DNA of 64,000 bases from Uranotaenia lowii (taxonomy: Eukaryota; Arthropoda; Insecta; Diptera; Culicidae). Below are positions 11,407 to 21,848 of this stretch, one piece after another. The position numbers were made by a program, and so were the translations under genes. The stretch covers positions 158,849,519-158,913,518 of the forward strand of contig NC_073693.1 of NCBI RefSeq assembly GCF_029784155.1. The letters are read 5' to 3'. Each line of letters begins with the position of its first letter. Position 1 is the stretch's first letter. The notes below the pieces were generated by a model, which saw only the letters and a list, made by a program, of their open reading frames with translations, did not search any database and was not told the origin of the DNA.

Positions 11407-13313
11407 ACTAGCTGACCCGGTGTGCGTTGCTACACCTTTCAAAATCAAATGATATTTTCAGCTATCATTCATTTTTTTATTGTTTTGTTGGCATAATTTT
11501 AAATCAAATTATAACATCATTCATAAGCAATCGCTATAAATGAGAGCTGCAGCTGGAGTTTCGAATTGCAACACAATGATAACTTAAAATTATATTCTGA
11601 ATCTTGATCTATAAATTTGTGTTAAAGATCTGGTTATTTTAATCCGCTCTAAAAAAAAGGAGGGTCTCTAATTAATTGTATGTAATGACTCTAACTTATA
11701 AAATATGGTTGATTTCGCTCGATATGTTGTAGATTTATGCAAAAAAAACTGATAAGAGAGCCCTCCTGTCTTCCTTTTCACCCCCTGCTGAATGGAGGTC
11801 GTGATCTTTAGTAATCATACCTATTTTTTTATCGCTCCCAAAAATCCTCTTATATCAAATATAGTTCTTACCTTTTATGTACCTACTCACAGAAAGAAGG
11901 ATGGTGTGTCAGATAATCATAGAATCATACCAAAATGATTTTCCATGTAAATTTTTGTCCTTTTCTCGGATTTTGTAAAAAAAAAGTTTAATGTAAGCTT
12001 TCCTCTTACCTTCCTATATTTTCAATTCTATTATCCTACTGCAAGAAAGGAATTGTTTCACATAGAAAAATTTCTCGTATTGATATACCATCCCATACCA
12101 AATTTGGTTTTATTAGCGTAGTAAATTCTTAAGTTATGCATAAACTTGAAAGGAAGTACCCTTCCTTCTTCCGTTCTCCCCATTGAATGGAGGGAAAAGC
12201 TTAATATTCATGAAGTATTTTTCGTACTCATATACTTTTTGATGCCAAATTTATCTTTCCGCTGAAAATAAGTGGGGCTTCAATTTATAATAGAAACATT
12301 TTTCGTATCAAAATACCCTCACATGTCAAAAATGGTTCAATTGGCACGATCAGACCTCCAGTTATGTTGAAAATTGTGAAGGAGAACTCTCCTCCCCTTT
12401 CCATCCACCTCTTTGAAGGAGTGAGGGATACCAAATATTCATAGATGCATTTCTCGTACCCAAATATCGTTCCATGCCAAATTTGGTTCCATTTGCTGTT
12501 GTAGTTCTTGAGATATGCAGTAAAAATTTTTTGAAACTCCTCCTTCCCTTCTTTCCTCTCCCCGCTGGAAGATGGAAGGGGTCTCAAACAATCATTAGAA
12601 CATGTCACGTTCCCAAATACTCACCTCTGTCAAATTTGGTTCCATTTGCTTAATTAGTTTCTGAGTTATGTAAAAAATTATAAAAGAGGCCCCTCCCCCC
12701 TTTACATCTCCCTACAGAAAAGAAGGAGGGGTCTCAAATAATCATAGAAATAATTTTTGTATCCAAATACCCTCCCAAGCCAAATTTGGTTCTATTTGCT
12801 TTATTAGTTTTTGAAATATGTAAAAAAATATAAAAAAGGCCCCCTACCCCTTTCTACTGAAAATAGGGAGGGGTCTCAAATAATCATCGAAATATTTTAC
12901 GTATCCAAATACCTTCCCATGCCAAATTTGGTTCCAATATCTTGATTAGTTTTTGAGATATATGAAAAATTGTAAGGTAGCCCCCCTCCCCCCTTCCTAT
13001 CAGCTCACTGAGCGGAGGGAGGGGTACCTAATATTCATTGAAATATTCCTCTTTCACAAATACCACCCCATGCCAAATTGAATACCATTGGCTTGATTAG
13101 TTTTCGAGTTATGCAAAAAATTGTCTTTTGTTTGGGAGACCCCTCCCCCCCTTCATGAGAGAGGGAGGGGTCTCAAACCATAATAGGAACCTTCCCCTGC
13201 CTCCAATACCCCCCTCTGCCAAGTTAAACGCAAATCGGTTCAGTAGTTTCCGAGTCTATAGGGAACAGACAGACAGACAGACAGACAGACAGAAATTCAT
13301 TTTTATATATAGA
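11407..13313 (-). mobile_element. Helitron-like non-autonomous element with internal tandem repeats
   Basis: Read on the minus strand it begins TCTATATATAAAAATG with a (GTCT)n tract and CGGAAACTACTGAACCG, and ends GGGTCAGCTAGT. TC at the 5' end, CTAGT at the 3' end and no TIR is the pattern of insect Helitrons. An A precedes the TC end, but the base after CTAGT is C rather than the canonical T. The interior is a tandem array of roughly 130-bp units sharing CATGCCAAATTTGGTTCCAT, TTAGTTTTTGAGTTATG and a GGAGGGGTCTCAAA block, about nine diverged units. No Rep/helicase is encoded. Short frames here (12285-12608, 13128-13328) are shadows of the repeat. A related shorter copy is at 21902-23341. Confidence 0.65.
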
Positions 13314-13427
13314 TATAAACCAATTTGAACCATAGATATTTTTGTAAGCATAAATCAAATCGTGTCACAGTCTGCATCAAAGCTGTTCAATAAGTTAAAA
13401 TCATGATTATCATCTAAAGCTTGTGAT

Positions 13428-13500
13428 ATAGCTCAATTTGAAAGTCAGTTGCTGCCTGAGCCGATGTCCGTGAGTTCGAGCTCAAGAGAAAACATCGATC
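13428..13500 (+). repeat. tRNA-like (SINE-head-like) sequence
   Basis: TAGCTCAATTTG resembles a pol III box A and, about 40 bases on, GAGTTCGAGCTC resembles a box B. No cloverleaf acceptor stem or clear tail is seen, so this is at best a decayed tRNA-derived SINE head. Confidence 0.35.
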
Positions 13501-13734
13501 ACACACAGTTGTACCGAATAAGCTTTTCATTGACTGTCCGCCAACTGCATCGTTGATATGAGTCGCGAATGACATAGAGATGTTAAAACGACTATAATCG
13601 CAACAAAAAAAATATCAACTACTCAATGACTTTCTTGAATGATGTTAAAAATAGTTGTATTATTATTCATTCCAAGTTCTAAAAATTGTATGATTTAATT
13701 TTTTAAGCGTTTCTCTGAAATAGAAAGCTAAACA

Positions 13735-13966
13735 AGATCTGAATCCGCGAATGAAAGGATAATAAACAGATTCAAAATCAGGTTTTAGTTTTCATGTAGG
13801 TTTATTATCACACATAATGTGTGATAATTTGAAAATTGATCAGTTTTAAGCAAAATCGATCTTTGATAACCAATAAATAAATAAATAAATAAATAAACCT
13901 ACGTGAAAACTGAAACCTGATTTCAAATCTGTTTACCATCTTTGCATTCACGGATCTAGAAGAGTG
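13735..13966. repeat. foldback with about 68-bp arms and (AATA)n
   Basis: The arm at about 13735-13804 (core AATCAGGTTTTAGTTTTCA) is repeated inverted at about 13896-13965 with a handful of mismatches. Between them lie a perfect small palindrome (TATCACACATAATGTGTGATA region, 13806-13826) and an (AATA)n run at 13872-13897. It looks like a small MITE. Confidence 0.75.
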
Positions 13967-14738
13967 GACACAATCTTCTAAAATCAATTATTAAAATGTA
14001 AGCATCAGAAATGCTGTTTCCCTGTGAATGTACGAAACAGTGGTTGAGAGCTTCTAGTGGGGCGGTGAGCTCAACCCTCAAGTTTGGGGGACGTGGAAAG
14101 GGCTCATTTTCAAATTCACATTTTCACAAATAACGGAACAACTTAGAATTAAAATGATAACGAGTACGTTCAATGCCCAACAATGAAACGATTTGAAGTA
14201 CTCTGAAAACCAAATTATTGCCAAGTTTTTGTCTCTGTAAGTCACAATCACAGACAGATTTTTTTCTACTGTGACAGATTTAGTATACGATGTGTATATT
14301 GATCTGGTTTTGTAAGTTTATTTTGGTTTAAAAAAAGCAAAAATTTTGGATGGCAAAGCCTGAAAATTTGCCTGTATTTTCTTAAAAATGGACCAAAACA
14401 ATCTTTCGATTAGAATCTGTGTTAAAAGGCATCACAGATTCGGTCATAGATTATTGGAATGAGAAGATAAAGTACAAGCCGAGGGAACTTTTAATTTTAG
14501 TTCTAATTTGTTGATTAGAATACATTAAAAAAAATGAAATCAAGCAATTTTCATGATTAAACATCAAAAGTCACTCGATTTTCACTAAATTGTGGAAATT
14601 AAGTTGTTGGAACCAGTGTAAAATTTTTAAGACCCGTGAAAGAAACTAAATTCAAATTTAGTCCACAATTGTTATAATTAAAAAGTTTGAAATTTTTTTA
14701 ATCCTGAAATTATACTATGTATTATATTTTTTATGCTG
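13967..14738. other. gene-free interval
   Basis: No coding sequence or structured repeat recognised. Confidence 0.45.
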
Positions 14739-14906
14739 GGGTGGTCGTTTAGCCTAATTGCAAACATGTCTGGCTTATAAGCCAGAGGTCAAGGGATCCA
14801 ATCTCACCACCCTAAATCTAGCTTAAGCAAATTTGGTAAGTCTTCGGACGTGAAATGAATACAAATATAACGAAATGGAACAATGTAACAAAAAAAAAAA
14901 ACAAAA
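14739..14906 (+). mobile_element. tRNA-derived SINE-like element with A-rich tail
   Basis: 14739-14812 resembles a tRNA: the ends GGGTGGT and ACCACCC pair perfectly over 7 bases, a TCTGG/CCAGA hairpin sits where the anticodon arm belongs, TTTAGCCTAATTG resembles box A and GGTCAAGGGATCCAATC is a weak box B. A tRNA-unrelated body follows, ending in an A-run at about 14890-14905. This layout (tRNA head, body, A-tail) is that of a SINE copied by a non-LTR retrotransposon. The imperfect T-arm argues against a functional tRNA. Confidence 0.6.
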
Positions 14907-17313
14907 TTGTAAACTCTGTCCTGGAAAACTTATAATTTTCCAATTTCAGTCTTGGGGTTTAAAGCAATTTGATTTTGAGTTTTATCTTGCTACAAATAAT
15001 GGCTATTTGATCTACTTAGGTCAATTATAACAATTTTTAAATGTGCTTTATTGAACGTTTCAACTTACTACAACGCTGCCAATTAGCATTCTTTCTTAAG
15101 ATTTTTCAAAAATTCGCTTAGGTTGGCGTTGAGCTCGAAAATTCAGCAAGAGAGGCGATGAAAGAAAAAAGTTTGAAAACCACTGGTCTTAAATATTGAA
15201 TAATTTTGAGAATTTAAATTTGTTCAATGGAATTTACTGATCCTTTATTCAGTTACGTTAACGTTTTTGTAGAGTTACACCATATCAAATCATGAAGATT
15301 TCTCCGACTTTTATTTATAGTTGATGAAGATTTATGTATGGCTAGGTGGGGTACCGGCAAACGGCTGGATTGCGTTTAAGATGATTAAAAACAAAATTTC
15401 ATCAAAATATAGATGAAGTTTTAGATATTCTCATAATCTAAACAGTTCAAAAGCAACTCAATTGTTGCTTTTGAGTAATAGCGCTTCACGAATTCAAACG
15501 GCCCATGCTGAGAAATATAGAATTGAAGACTTGAGGTTTGTTTTTTAAATTGGAAAATACGCAATTTATTTCACATTTCGAAAATGGATTCAGATTTCAT
15601 ATTTTTGTCGCGATAAGACCTTTTGAACGCTCGTGTAAGTTACCTACACCTTCCATGATAATTACAGAAATGTTGTATTGGTAGCATAAATTTTGGCGAA
15701 AATCAATATCGGTATGTTAAACTTCCGCAAAAAGTCGGAGTCAACGTTATGTTTTTTACTCTCCATATTTATTTAATTCGATTTCATGAGCTATTCAACA
15801 TACTTTTGAGTTCGTGCTGTTTTTTTTCTAACTAGTGAAAAAACTTGGCATAAAGATCTTATAATTTATATTTTATAATGCATTTAAAATAATCATTTTG
15901 AATTTTACTTGACATCAGCCGCAAGCTTCGCTGATAGCGTTCGCCACTGTAAACGAAAGTGGAACGAATCAAAGAAAAGTAATAATTCGAAATCGATTAT
16001 GCTTTGCACGTGGTCTATCGGGTTGCCCAACGTCTCGGTCGCAAATCCAGGATTTTGAAAATATACTTACCTACGTAGCATACCGGAGGAAAAATGGAGA
16101 GCTTAAAAAGTGCAGGTGTTTTCCCTAGCCAGGAGGTAGGCCAATGTGCTTTCGTACACACATACAAATGTGATGAATTTTATTCTCGAACCGACTAGTT
16201 TCCGGCAAATGATGAAGTCAGGATGAGTTGCCTACATAGAAGAAAGTCTTTGAAATATGATTAGCATTTGGGTTTCCCTACGGCCATGGGATTTCATTTC
16301 CATAACAAATTTATGACTTAATCCGTACGACTTTGGGGGATCATAGATATTGTGGCCATTAGGAAGCGTTAAGAAATTATTGGCACCTGGTAATGGAGTA
16401 TTGAATTGAGGCCTACCTATCGTAGGAAAAAAAAACATCTCAAAAGTTTTTGGGATGTGTGATGGACTTCAATGTTTTTTGATTCTCACTTTTATATTTT
16501 CAAAATTCACTTTTTAAAATAAAAGTTGTGTTATAAACATTCAATGAACGTTGAAAATATTAGAACTCGAAATTATTGTATCAATTATTGAGCAGAGAAT
16601 GACTGTGTAAATTAAACGTGTCTTGGCTGATAGTACGACCCAAAATTCATTTTAAACGAATAATTCTAAAATATCGACCCTAAATGTAAACAATTATGTT
16701 CAATATTTAAATCCTGTTCAAAATTAAAACTTTAGGGTCCGATTATTGAATGTTCCGTTCACAATCAATATTTTTTACGCTCATCTAACAAAAACCAGTG
16801 TAAGTGCTCATTCAAATCAATTTTCTTTGATGACTGACATTATATCTCCCCTACCTAGCTATGAAGAAAAAATATTTCTCAACAAACCTTAACCGTTTCT
16901 CGAATCTTCGTTCAGTGCGTTGCAAATGGAAACGAAAATCCAACATCAGATGGACAGCCAAAGCCACCCCATTTACCTTGTAAGAATGCAGAAAACGGCA
17001 ATCCAAGTAGAACAGGCAAAAAAGGAAAACGTTTAGTAGAGCGTAAGGGAAAAGAAAAGCCGATCTGTTTCGACAACTCACTTCCCTGCTACGGATAAAA
17101 GTTTACATTCCTACTATTCTTGACTTTTTGTAACCAGTTGTTCATGTTTCTGGGTAAAATTGCTTATTTTTTTGGAAAATCTTAACAAAAAACTGGCGCT
17201 GCTTACCTTTGGAGTGTCTTTTCAATTTGTACTTGAGTGCATGGTTTTTAATTTTTCGTTTTATTAAAAACTAATCTCTTTCTTACTGCGCAAAAAAAAA
17301 AATCACCAAATAT
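14907..17313. other. gene-free AT-rich interval
   Basis: No supported gene. The minus frames at 16232-16438 and 16851-17081 have no recognisable domains. I see no TIR pair or tandem array in these 2.4 kb. Confidence 0.45.
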
Positions 17314-17341
17314 CATGACATGACATGACATGACATGACAC
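17314..17341. repeat. (CATGA)n microsatellite
   Basis: Five to six perfect CATGA pentamers. Confidence 0.95.
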
Positions 17342-17559
17342 ATTAAAAAATTTTGGTTCACCATAATATCAATTCAGTCTTTTCAAGTCTCATAACAGAA
17401 GTTTGTTAAAAATAGGTGGAATTTATAAAGTGAAGATAATATCTCTTTTTAATAAAAAATAAGCTGTACATCTGGGTTCATAAACCATGGTTGGGGAAAA
17501 TGTTTTTTGTGGCTTCTGAATATGGTTTTAAACATGTATCTTTCTACGCAACTGATGAT

Positions 17560-17990
17560 TGACTTAACGCGATCAACTAAGAATTTAATAGAATCAACTG
17601 TAATGATTCAATTGTTAAAATGATAGATTCAACTACATTTGTATGATTGATTTTCGGCATGAAACTGTAAATAGAACATATTCAACTATACATTCCTGGT
17701 TGACGTCTCACATTTAACTATAAATAAGATAGATTTAACTATAGTAGTATAATTGATTCAACTGTAAATATTATAAATTGAACTACAATTGTATGATTGA
17801 TATTATTTTTTCAACTATAAACATAACATATTCAACTGTACTTTTCTGGTTGACTTCTAACATTTAACTATAAATATGATGGATTCAACTGTAAATATGA
17901 TAGATTCAACTACAAATGTATGATTGATTCTAGGTATTGAACTATAAATATAGTCTATTAAACTATATTTTTTGATTGATTGTGTGATAC
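17560..17990. repeat. tandem ATTCAACTRTAAAT repeats, three diverged units
   Basis: Units of roughly 130-155 bases, each containing GTATGATTGATT, TCAACTATAAA and GATAGATTCAACT motifs, begin near 17641, 17793 and 17920. The same motif appears reverse-complemented at 19090-19176 and 23628-23662, so this array is probably one subterminal region of a larger interrupted element. Confidence 0.7.
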
Positions 17991-18000
17991 TTTAATACCC

Positions 18001-18250
18001 TAGTGTTCATCCGTGTGCATCAATCGTAGTGCTGTTTTTAGGGCTCATCCGGCAGTTCCTGACGTCGGTGGCGAAGCGCGAGCACTCTCGGGCGGTGCGA
18101 AAACATTTTCCTGCACCAGTTTTTGGCATCGGTTGTGTAGTAGGCCTAGGTACACCTACTCTGGCTGCCCGCGAAGTCGACGTGGGTCTCGACATTCTTT
18201 TACGTGACCCTGGCAGGTTCCCACAGGAAACTAGCATTATGGTAATAGAC
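18001..18250. other. GC-richer unique block, left part
   Basis: Base composition is visibly richer in G+C than its surroundings and frames are open on both strands (plus 18029-18253, minus 18007-18237). I recognise no protein motif. A similar GC-richer block resumes at about 18890-19080 beyond the foldback, so the two were probably contiguous. Confidence 0.35.
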
Positions 18251-18876
18251 TGAGTCGATTTGAGGTCATTTTTAAATTTCTCAAACCTTAAAAGTCTTAA
18301 AAGCTTTGTCTTGGTCTTAAATTAATCCATTATTTTTTCGCGGAATTTTAAAGTAACGTTTACATGAGTAAATTTGAACTTTTATGTTTGCATGGGAAAA
18401 TTGAATATTTTATGCTGAGAAATCAACAATAAATTCAATTGACATCACTGCTTGTGCCTTGCAAAGCTTTGCATGGGAGAATACAATACTTCACGAGGCA
18501 CCATCAGTGATGTCAATTGAATTTGTTGTTCATCAATACGAAAAGACATACCCCTGTGATACAGTTAATAACTTTTTTGCCCAATGAGATACTAAGTTAC
18601 GGTCTTCAACAAAGTTGTTCAGCGGAAAATTTCCTTTAAGAAATTTATAAATTGGCACAAAACCATTAGCACGCTCGGTTCCACAGAAAAAACAAAAATG
18701 ATGTTGATTTTTCAGTACAAAATATTCAATTTTTCCATACAAACCTAAAAGTTCAAATTTACTCATGTAAAAATTACTTAAAAATTCTGCAAAAATCATG
18801 GATGCATTTTAAACCAAAACGAAGCTTTTTAGACTCCAGGGGTTGAAAAATTCAAAAATGACCCCAAATCGACTCA
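18251..18876. mobile_element. 626-bp foldback (MITE-like) element
   Basis: The left arm starting TGAGTCGATTTGAGGTCATT is matched by the inverted right arm ending ...AATGACCCCAAATCGACTCA, and the pairing continues inward for about 180 bases at moderate identity. A second, perfect 20-bp inverted repeat with the core CAATTGACATCACTG (18431-18450 and 18505-18524) sits off-centre as a 94-bp mini-foldback. The interior motif CTTCAACAAAGTTGTTCAGC (about 18605-18624) recurs inverted near 29996-30016. No coding capacity and no clear target duplication. Confidence 0.75.
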
Positions 18877-19089
18877 ATTTCTTTTGGTAAGTCAGCGTAT
18901 GATAGATTGATGTCATGTTATTGAGTGAATCCCCCTCTCACGAGGTCCGATTAGTTAAGACGCACAATTTGCCGGGCAAAATGCAAAAGAACAACGGCGG
19001 AGGCACCAGGATGTGCATATCGGGATTTCCAGTCAGCTTTTCTAGCTTAGTGGCGGCTAAAACGAACAAGATGCAAAATGCTGAACAAT

Positions 19090-19176
19090 AAGTAGCTTAT
19101 TATAGTTGAATCTATCATATTTATAATAAAATCAATTATATTACTATAATTGAATCCATCATATTTATATTCAAAT
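19090..19176. repeat. inverted copy of the ATTCAAC repeat
   Basis: AGTTGAATCTATCATATTTA and AATTGAATCCATCATATTTA are the reverse complement of the motif at 17560-17990. The stretch abuts the 3' LTR of the copia-like element directly. Confidence 0.65.
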
Positions 19177-19301
19177 TGTTATGATATCAAAAAGATGTAA
19201 TACTATTTTGTAGCGAAAACTGATAACATAATCATCTTTATTTTCGTCAAGTCTTATTATCAGGTCAGGTTACAGTAGTGATAAGTCGGATTATCCATCC
19301 G
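19177..19301 (-). repeat. 3' LTR of the copia-type element
   Basis: About 125 bases matching the LTR at 21625 with roughly a dozen differences. The outer end is TGTTAT on the plus strand, i.e. it ends ATAACA in element orientation. The element's pol frame ends inside it. Confidence 0.75.
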
Positions 19302-20229
19302 CTGGGTCCATAACCTGTTGTAAAATGTGGGTAGTCATCCGTGAATGTCACGAAATATCGATGGCCATCAAACGTGGTTTTTTCCATGTATCCGGAAACG
19401 TCAGAGTGCACTAATTCAAGTGGCCTACTCGACCTTGGTATTTGCAGACTCTTCAACTTTTTGCTTGACTGTTTTCCAGCTAAACAGCTTTCGCAAACTT
19501 CATTTTTGATGGAAGTCTTGATGTAAAAATCTACTCCTTCCACCATCTTCTATGTCACAAGTGTGGTTACGCCAGCATGACTTAGATGGCCAAGTCTTCT
19601 GTGCCATGTATCAAAACCTAACCAGTTCTTTCCAAGCAAAGCCTTGGAGTTTTCAATATCCGAAACCAATTCCAGGGAATACAAACCATCGATTACTGTC
19701 CCTTGAGCAATGACCTCCCCCAAGTCTGTTATTGTGAACTTACCATCAGAAAAAGTAACCCTTTTTCCATTAGCGGTAGCCTTTCTAACCAAAAGGAGAT
19801 TTGTCTCTAGTTCAGAAATAATAAGAACATTATACAATTTACTCTTCTTTATTTTACCACCAACCATGGTCTTAAGCGGTACAGTGCCTTTCTTACTAGT
19901 CTGCATTGACTCACTAGTTTTGGCTGTGGACAGATCGATCGGTTTGGCTAGCTTCGAGATGTCCTCCACTAATCTCTCGTCACAGACCATGTGATGAGTC
20001 GCTCCGGAATCCACTACGAAGCGAACACGCGTCTCGCCTTTCGTAGTGGCCTTGGTGACAACCTTTGCCTGACCGATGGCCTTCTTCCGGATTCCGTCAA
20101 CCTGCGGAGGAGCCAACTTGAGAATTCCGCTAGCCTGCGGAGGTGCGACCTTCAAAGTTGTGCTCGAATGCGGTGCTGCCACGCCTGCAACCGTAGCGCC
20201 CAGCAGCTTGCGACCTGCACTAGCTACTT
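19265..20229 (-). pseudogene. copia-type pol fragment: protease, GAG-pre-integrase, integrase start
   Basis: From the MITE boundary at 20229 the minus frame runs through a PPQ-rich repeated spacer (PPQASGILKLAPPQVDGI) into FVVDSGATHHMVCDE, the aspartic protease active site (DSGA), at about 20015. TWHRRLGHLSHAGV (about 19585) is the GAG-pre-integrase HHCC region. An in-frame TAG (19550-19552) interrupts. The same frame then gives CESCLAGKQSSKK and LELVHSDVSGYM, with the integrase catalytic Asp, and FVTFTDDY before stopping at 19265. RT and RNase H are missing, so this copy cannot transpose alone. Confidence 0.85.
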
Positions 20230-20730
20230 CCCAGCAAACATTTTTGTAGATATATTTCTCAACAACTTTGTTATACGTTTCATATACATTATAAAATGAT
20301 CGTATGAAACTCGAAAAAACAGCATTTACCTACCAAAGTGGAGGCAATATACATACATATTTTCAACTTCTGGCTATAGCGATAAGAGTATACGATTTCG
20401 ACACCATATTCATACATACTGGAAGAATGCAAAAGAGCACAAATTTTTCCTCTCAACGCATGCGAACCGTTGCCAGCGACAATATTTGCTGCCTCTGTCA
20501 TTGGGCAAATACACCATCTGATTTTCAGTAATCTGATTGCACAGATGGTCGCAGAGAGAGCATTCATATCATCATCATATCATATCCGATTTAAACCATT
20601 TAATCCGACTTCGAGTAACGATTTTTACGACCTCTTACTGCTTTTACTTGCGTTAGTTGGAATTACGATTCGCAGTAGCATTTTTAATGACTAGAGTTAT
20701 CATTTTTAATGCGACTTTATGTTTGCTGGG
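20230..20730. mobile_element. 501-bp MITE with CCCAGCAAACAT termini, inside the copia element
   Basis: The ends CCCAGCAAACAT (20230) and ATGTTTGCTGGG (to 20730) are perfect 12-bp inverted repeats. The sequence splits the copia reading frame between the zinc-knuckle and protease regions. No transposase is encoded and no convincing target duplication is visible. A second copy sharing both ends (about 150 bases at one end, about 40 at the other) lies in opposite orientation at 59109-60181. The short open frames here are shadows. Confidence 0.8.
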
Positions 20731-21560
20731 TTCGCCAGCAAGGAACACTTCGCGTTCGGTAGCTGCACTTAGGAGACCAAAAGTGCTAACCGCCCGGACG
20801 CACGCCTCTTCTGTCTGCTTGCACTTCACGCGGGCCAACATTGCGTGAGCGCTGGCTTTGTCACGCCTGGAGCCGTTCTGTTTGGCCGCCTTCAGCTAGG
20901 GACAGCACAACTTGAAGTGACACTTTTCGCCACACCCGAAGCACCGACTGTCTCCTTTCTTCGGCGCGGTCCGCAAAGCATGGTTTGCTACCGCTGGCTC
21001 ACCTAGATGTTAGTTTGAGGAAGTGTTGTTGTTTTGGAGGAGCTCAGAATCTAAGAACAACCGCTTGATGTCGACGATTGACCTTGAGTTGAGCTCCTCT
21101 GGCGGCACAACAGCCAGCGCACCCTGGTATAGCTGTAGCCTGGTGGTATTGCTAGCAGCAACGAGTGGACCTTCTCGCCTCTGCTCAGGTTTTCTCCCAT
21201 CCGGTCCATCTCCCGTATGATGAGGTCGTACTCATAAAAGAGTGACGACAGTGAGTTGAACCTCTTCATAGAGAGATTGTTTAGTTGCCCCTCCTCGGGA
21301 TTCTCCAACGGCAGCGAGTCCACCTCCTCCGTCGAAATCACGGTGTGGGAGAGCTTCAGCCTGGCCAGACGTCTTTCGAGACGCATCTTCCAGGCTCCGA
21401 AGATCTCCGCTCTACCGTCGAAAAGTTCCTTCGAGAACCCGGCTGCCGTGTGCGGTAACGTCAAACTAGCCTCGGTCTGATGTAGCTGTTGGCCTTCGAA
21501 GGTTGGTTGACCACCAGCTCCGACTACTGCGATGTACCCTTCGAACTTCGGGTTCGACAT
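20731..21560 (-). pseudogene. copia-type gag with zinc knuckle, frameshifted
   Basis: The minus frame starts at 21560 (MSNPKFEGYIAVVGAGGQ) just inside the upstream LTR and primer site. It continues FSKELFDGRAEIFGAWKMRL ... FNSLSSLFYEYDLIIREMDR ... LLLAIPPGY, which matches copia-type Gag in architecture. It breaks near 21051. After one or more frame changes a CCHC knuckle (CFGCGEKCHFKLCC, about 20895-20945) is readable, followed by KCKQTEEACVRAVSTF until the MITE. It would have formed the RNA-binding structural protein of the particle. Confidence 0.75.
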
Positions 21561-21624
21561 CGCAATCCAAAAATATCAGTAGAGATAACTAAGCTACAGC
21601 CAGTTAACCACTTGGCCCATAACA

Positions 21625-21767
21625 TGTTGTGATGTCAAAAAGAAGTAAAACTATTTTGTATCGGAAACTGATAACATAATCATCTTTATTCCCGTCAAGT
21701 CTTATAATCAGGTCAGTTTACAGTAGTGATTGATTTGTCGGATTATCCATCCGTTATATTGGCAACA
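21625..21767 (-). repeat. 5' LTR of the copia-type element
   Basis: In element orientation it runs from TGTTGCCAATATAACGG to ...ATCACAACA. Its first 14 bases are not shared with the other LTR, so the 5' boundary is less certain than the inner one. Confidence 0.7.
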
Positions 21768-21848
21768 TTTCCCTAATGATTTACTAACTGTTCACCTGGC
21801 AAGTATTTCAGTGAAAACTACGAATTCACTCTTCGTCGATTCTTAAGC

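Larger units (their letters stand above)
19177..21767 (-). mobile_element. Ty1/copia-type LTR retrotransposon, internally deleted
   Basis: Two direct repeats of about 125-143 bases (19177-19301 and 21625-21767), sharing the core ACTGATAACATAATCATCTT, bracket gag and pol remnants on the minus strand and are read as short LTRs. The upstream LTR has TGTTG/CAACA ends. Just inside it the minus strand reads TGTTATGGGCCAAGTGG, a plausible primer-binding site of the tRNA-Met type used by copia elements. Gag, zinc knuckle, protease and the start of integrase are present; most of integrase plus reverse transcriptase and RNase H are absent, because the integrase frame runs straight into the 3' LTR. No clean 5-bp target duplication is seen. 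A 501-bp MITE interrupts it. Confidence 0.8.
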
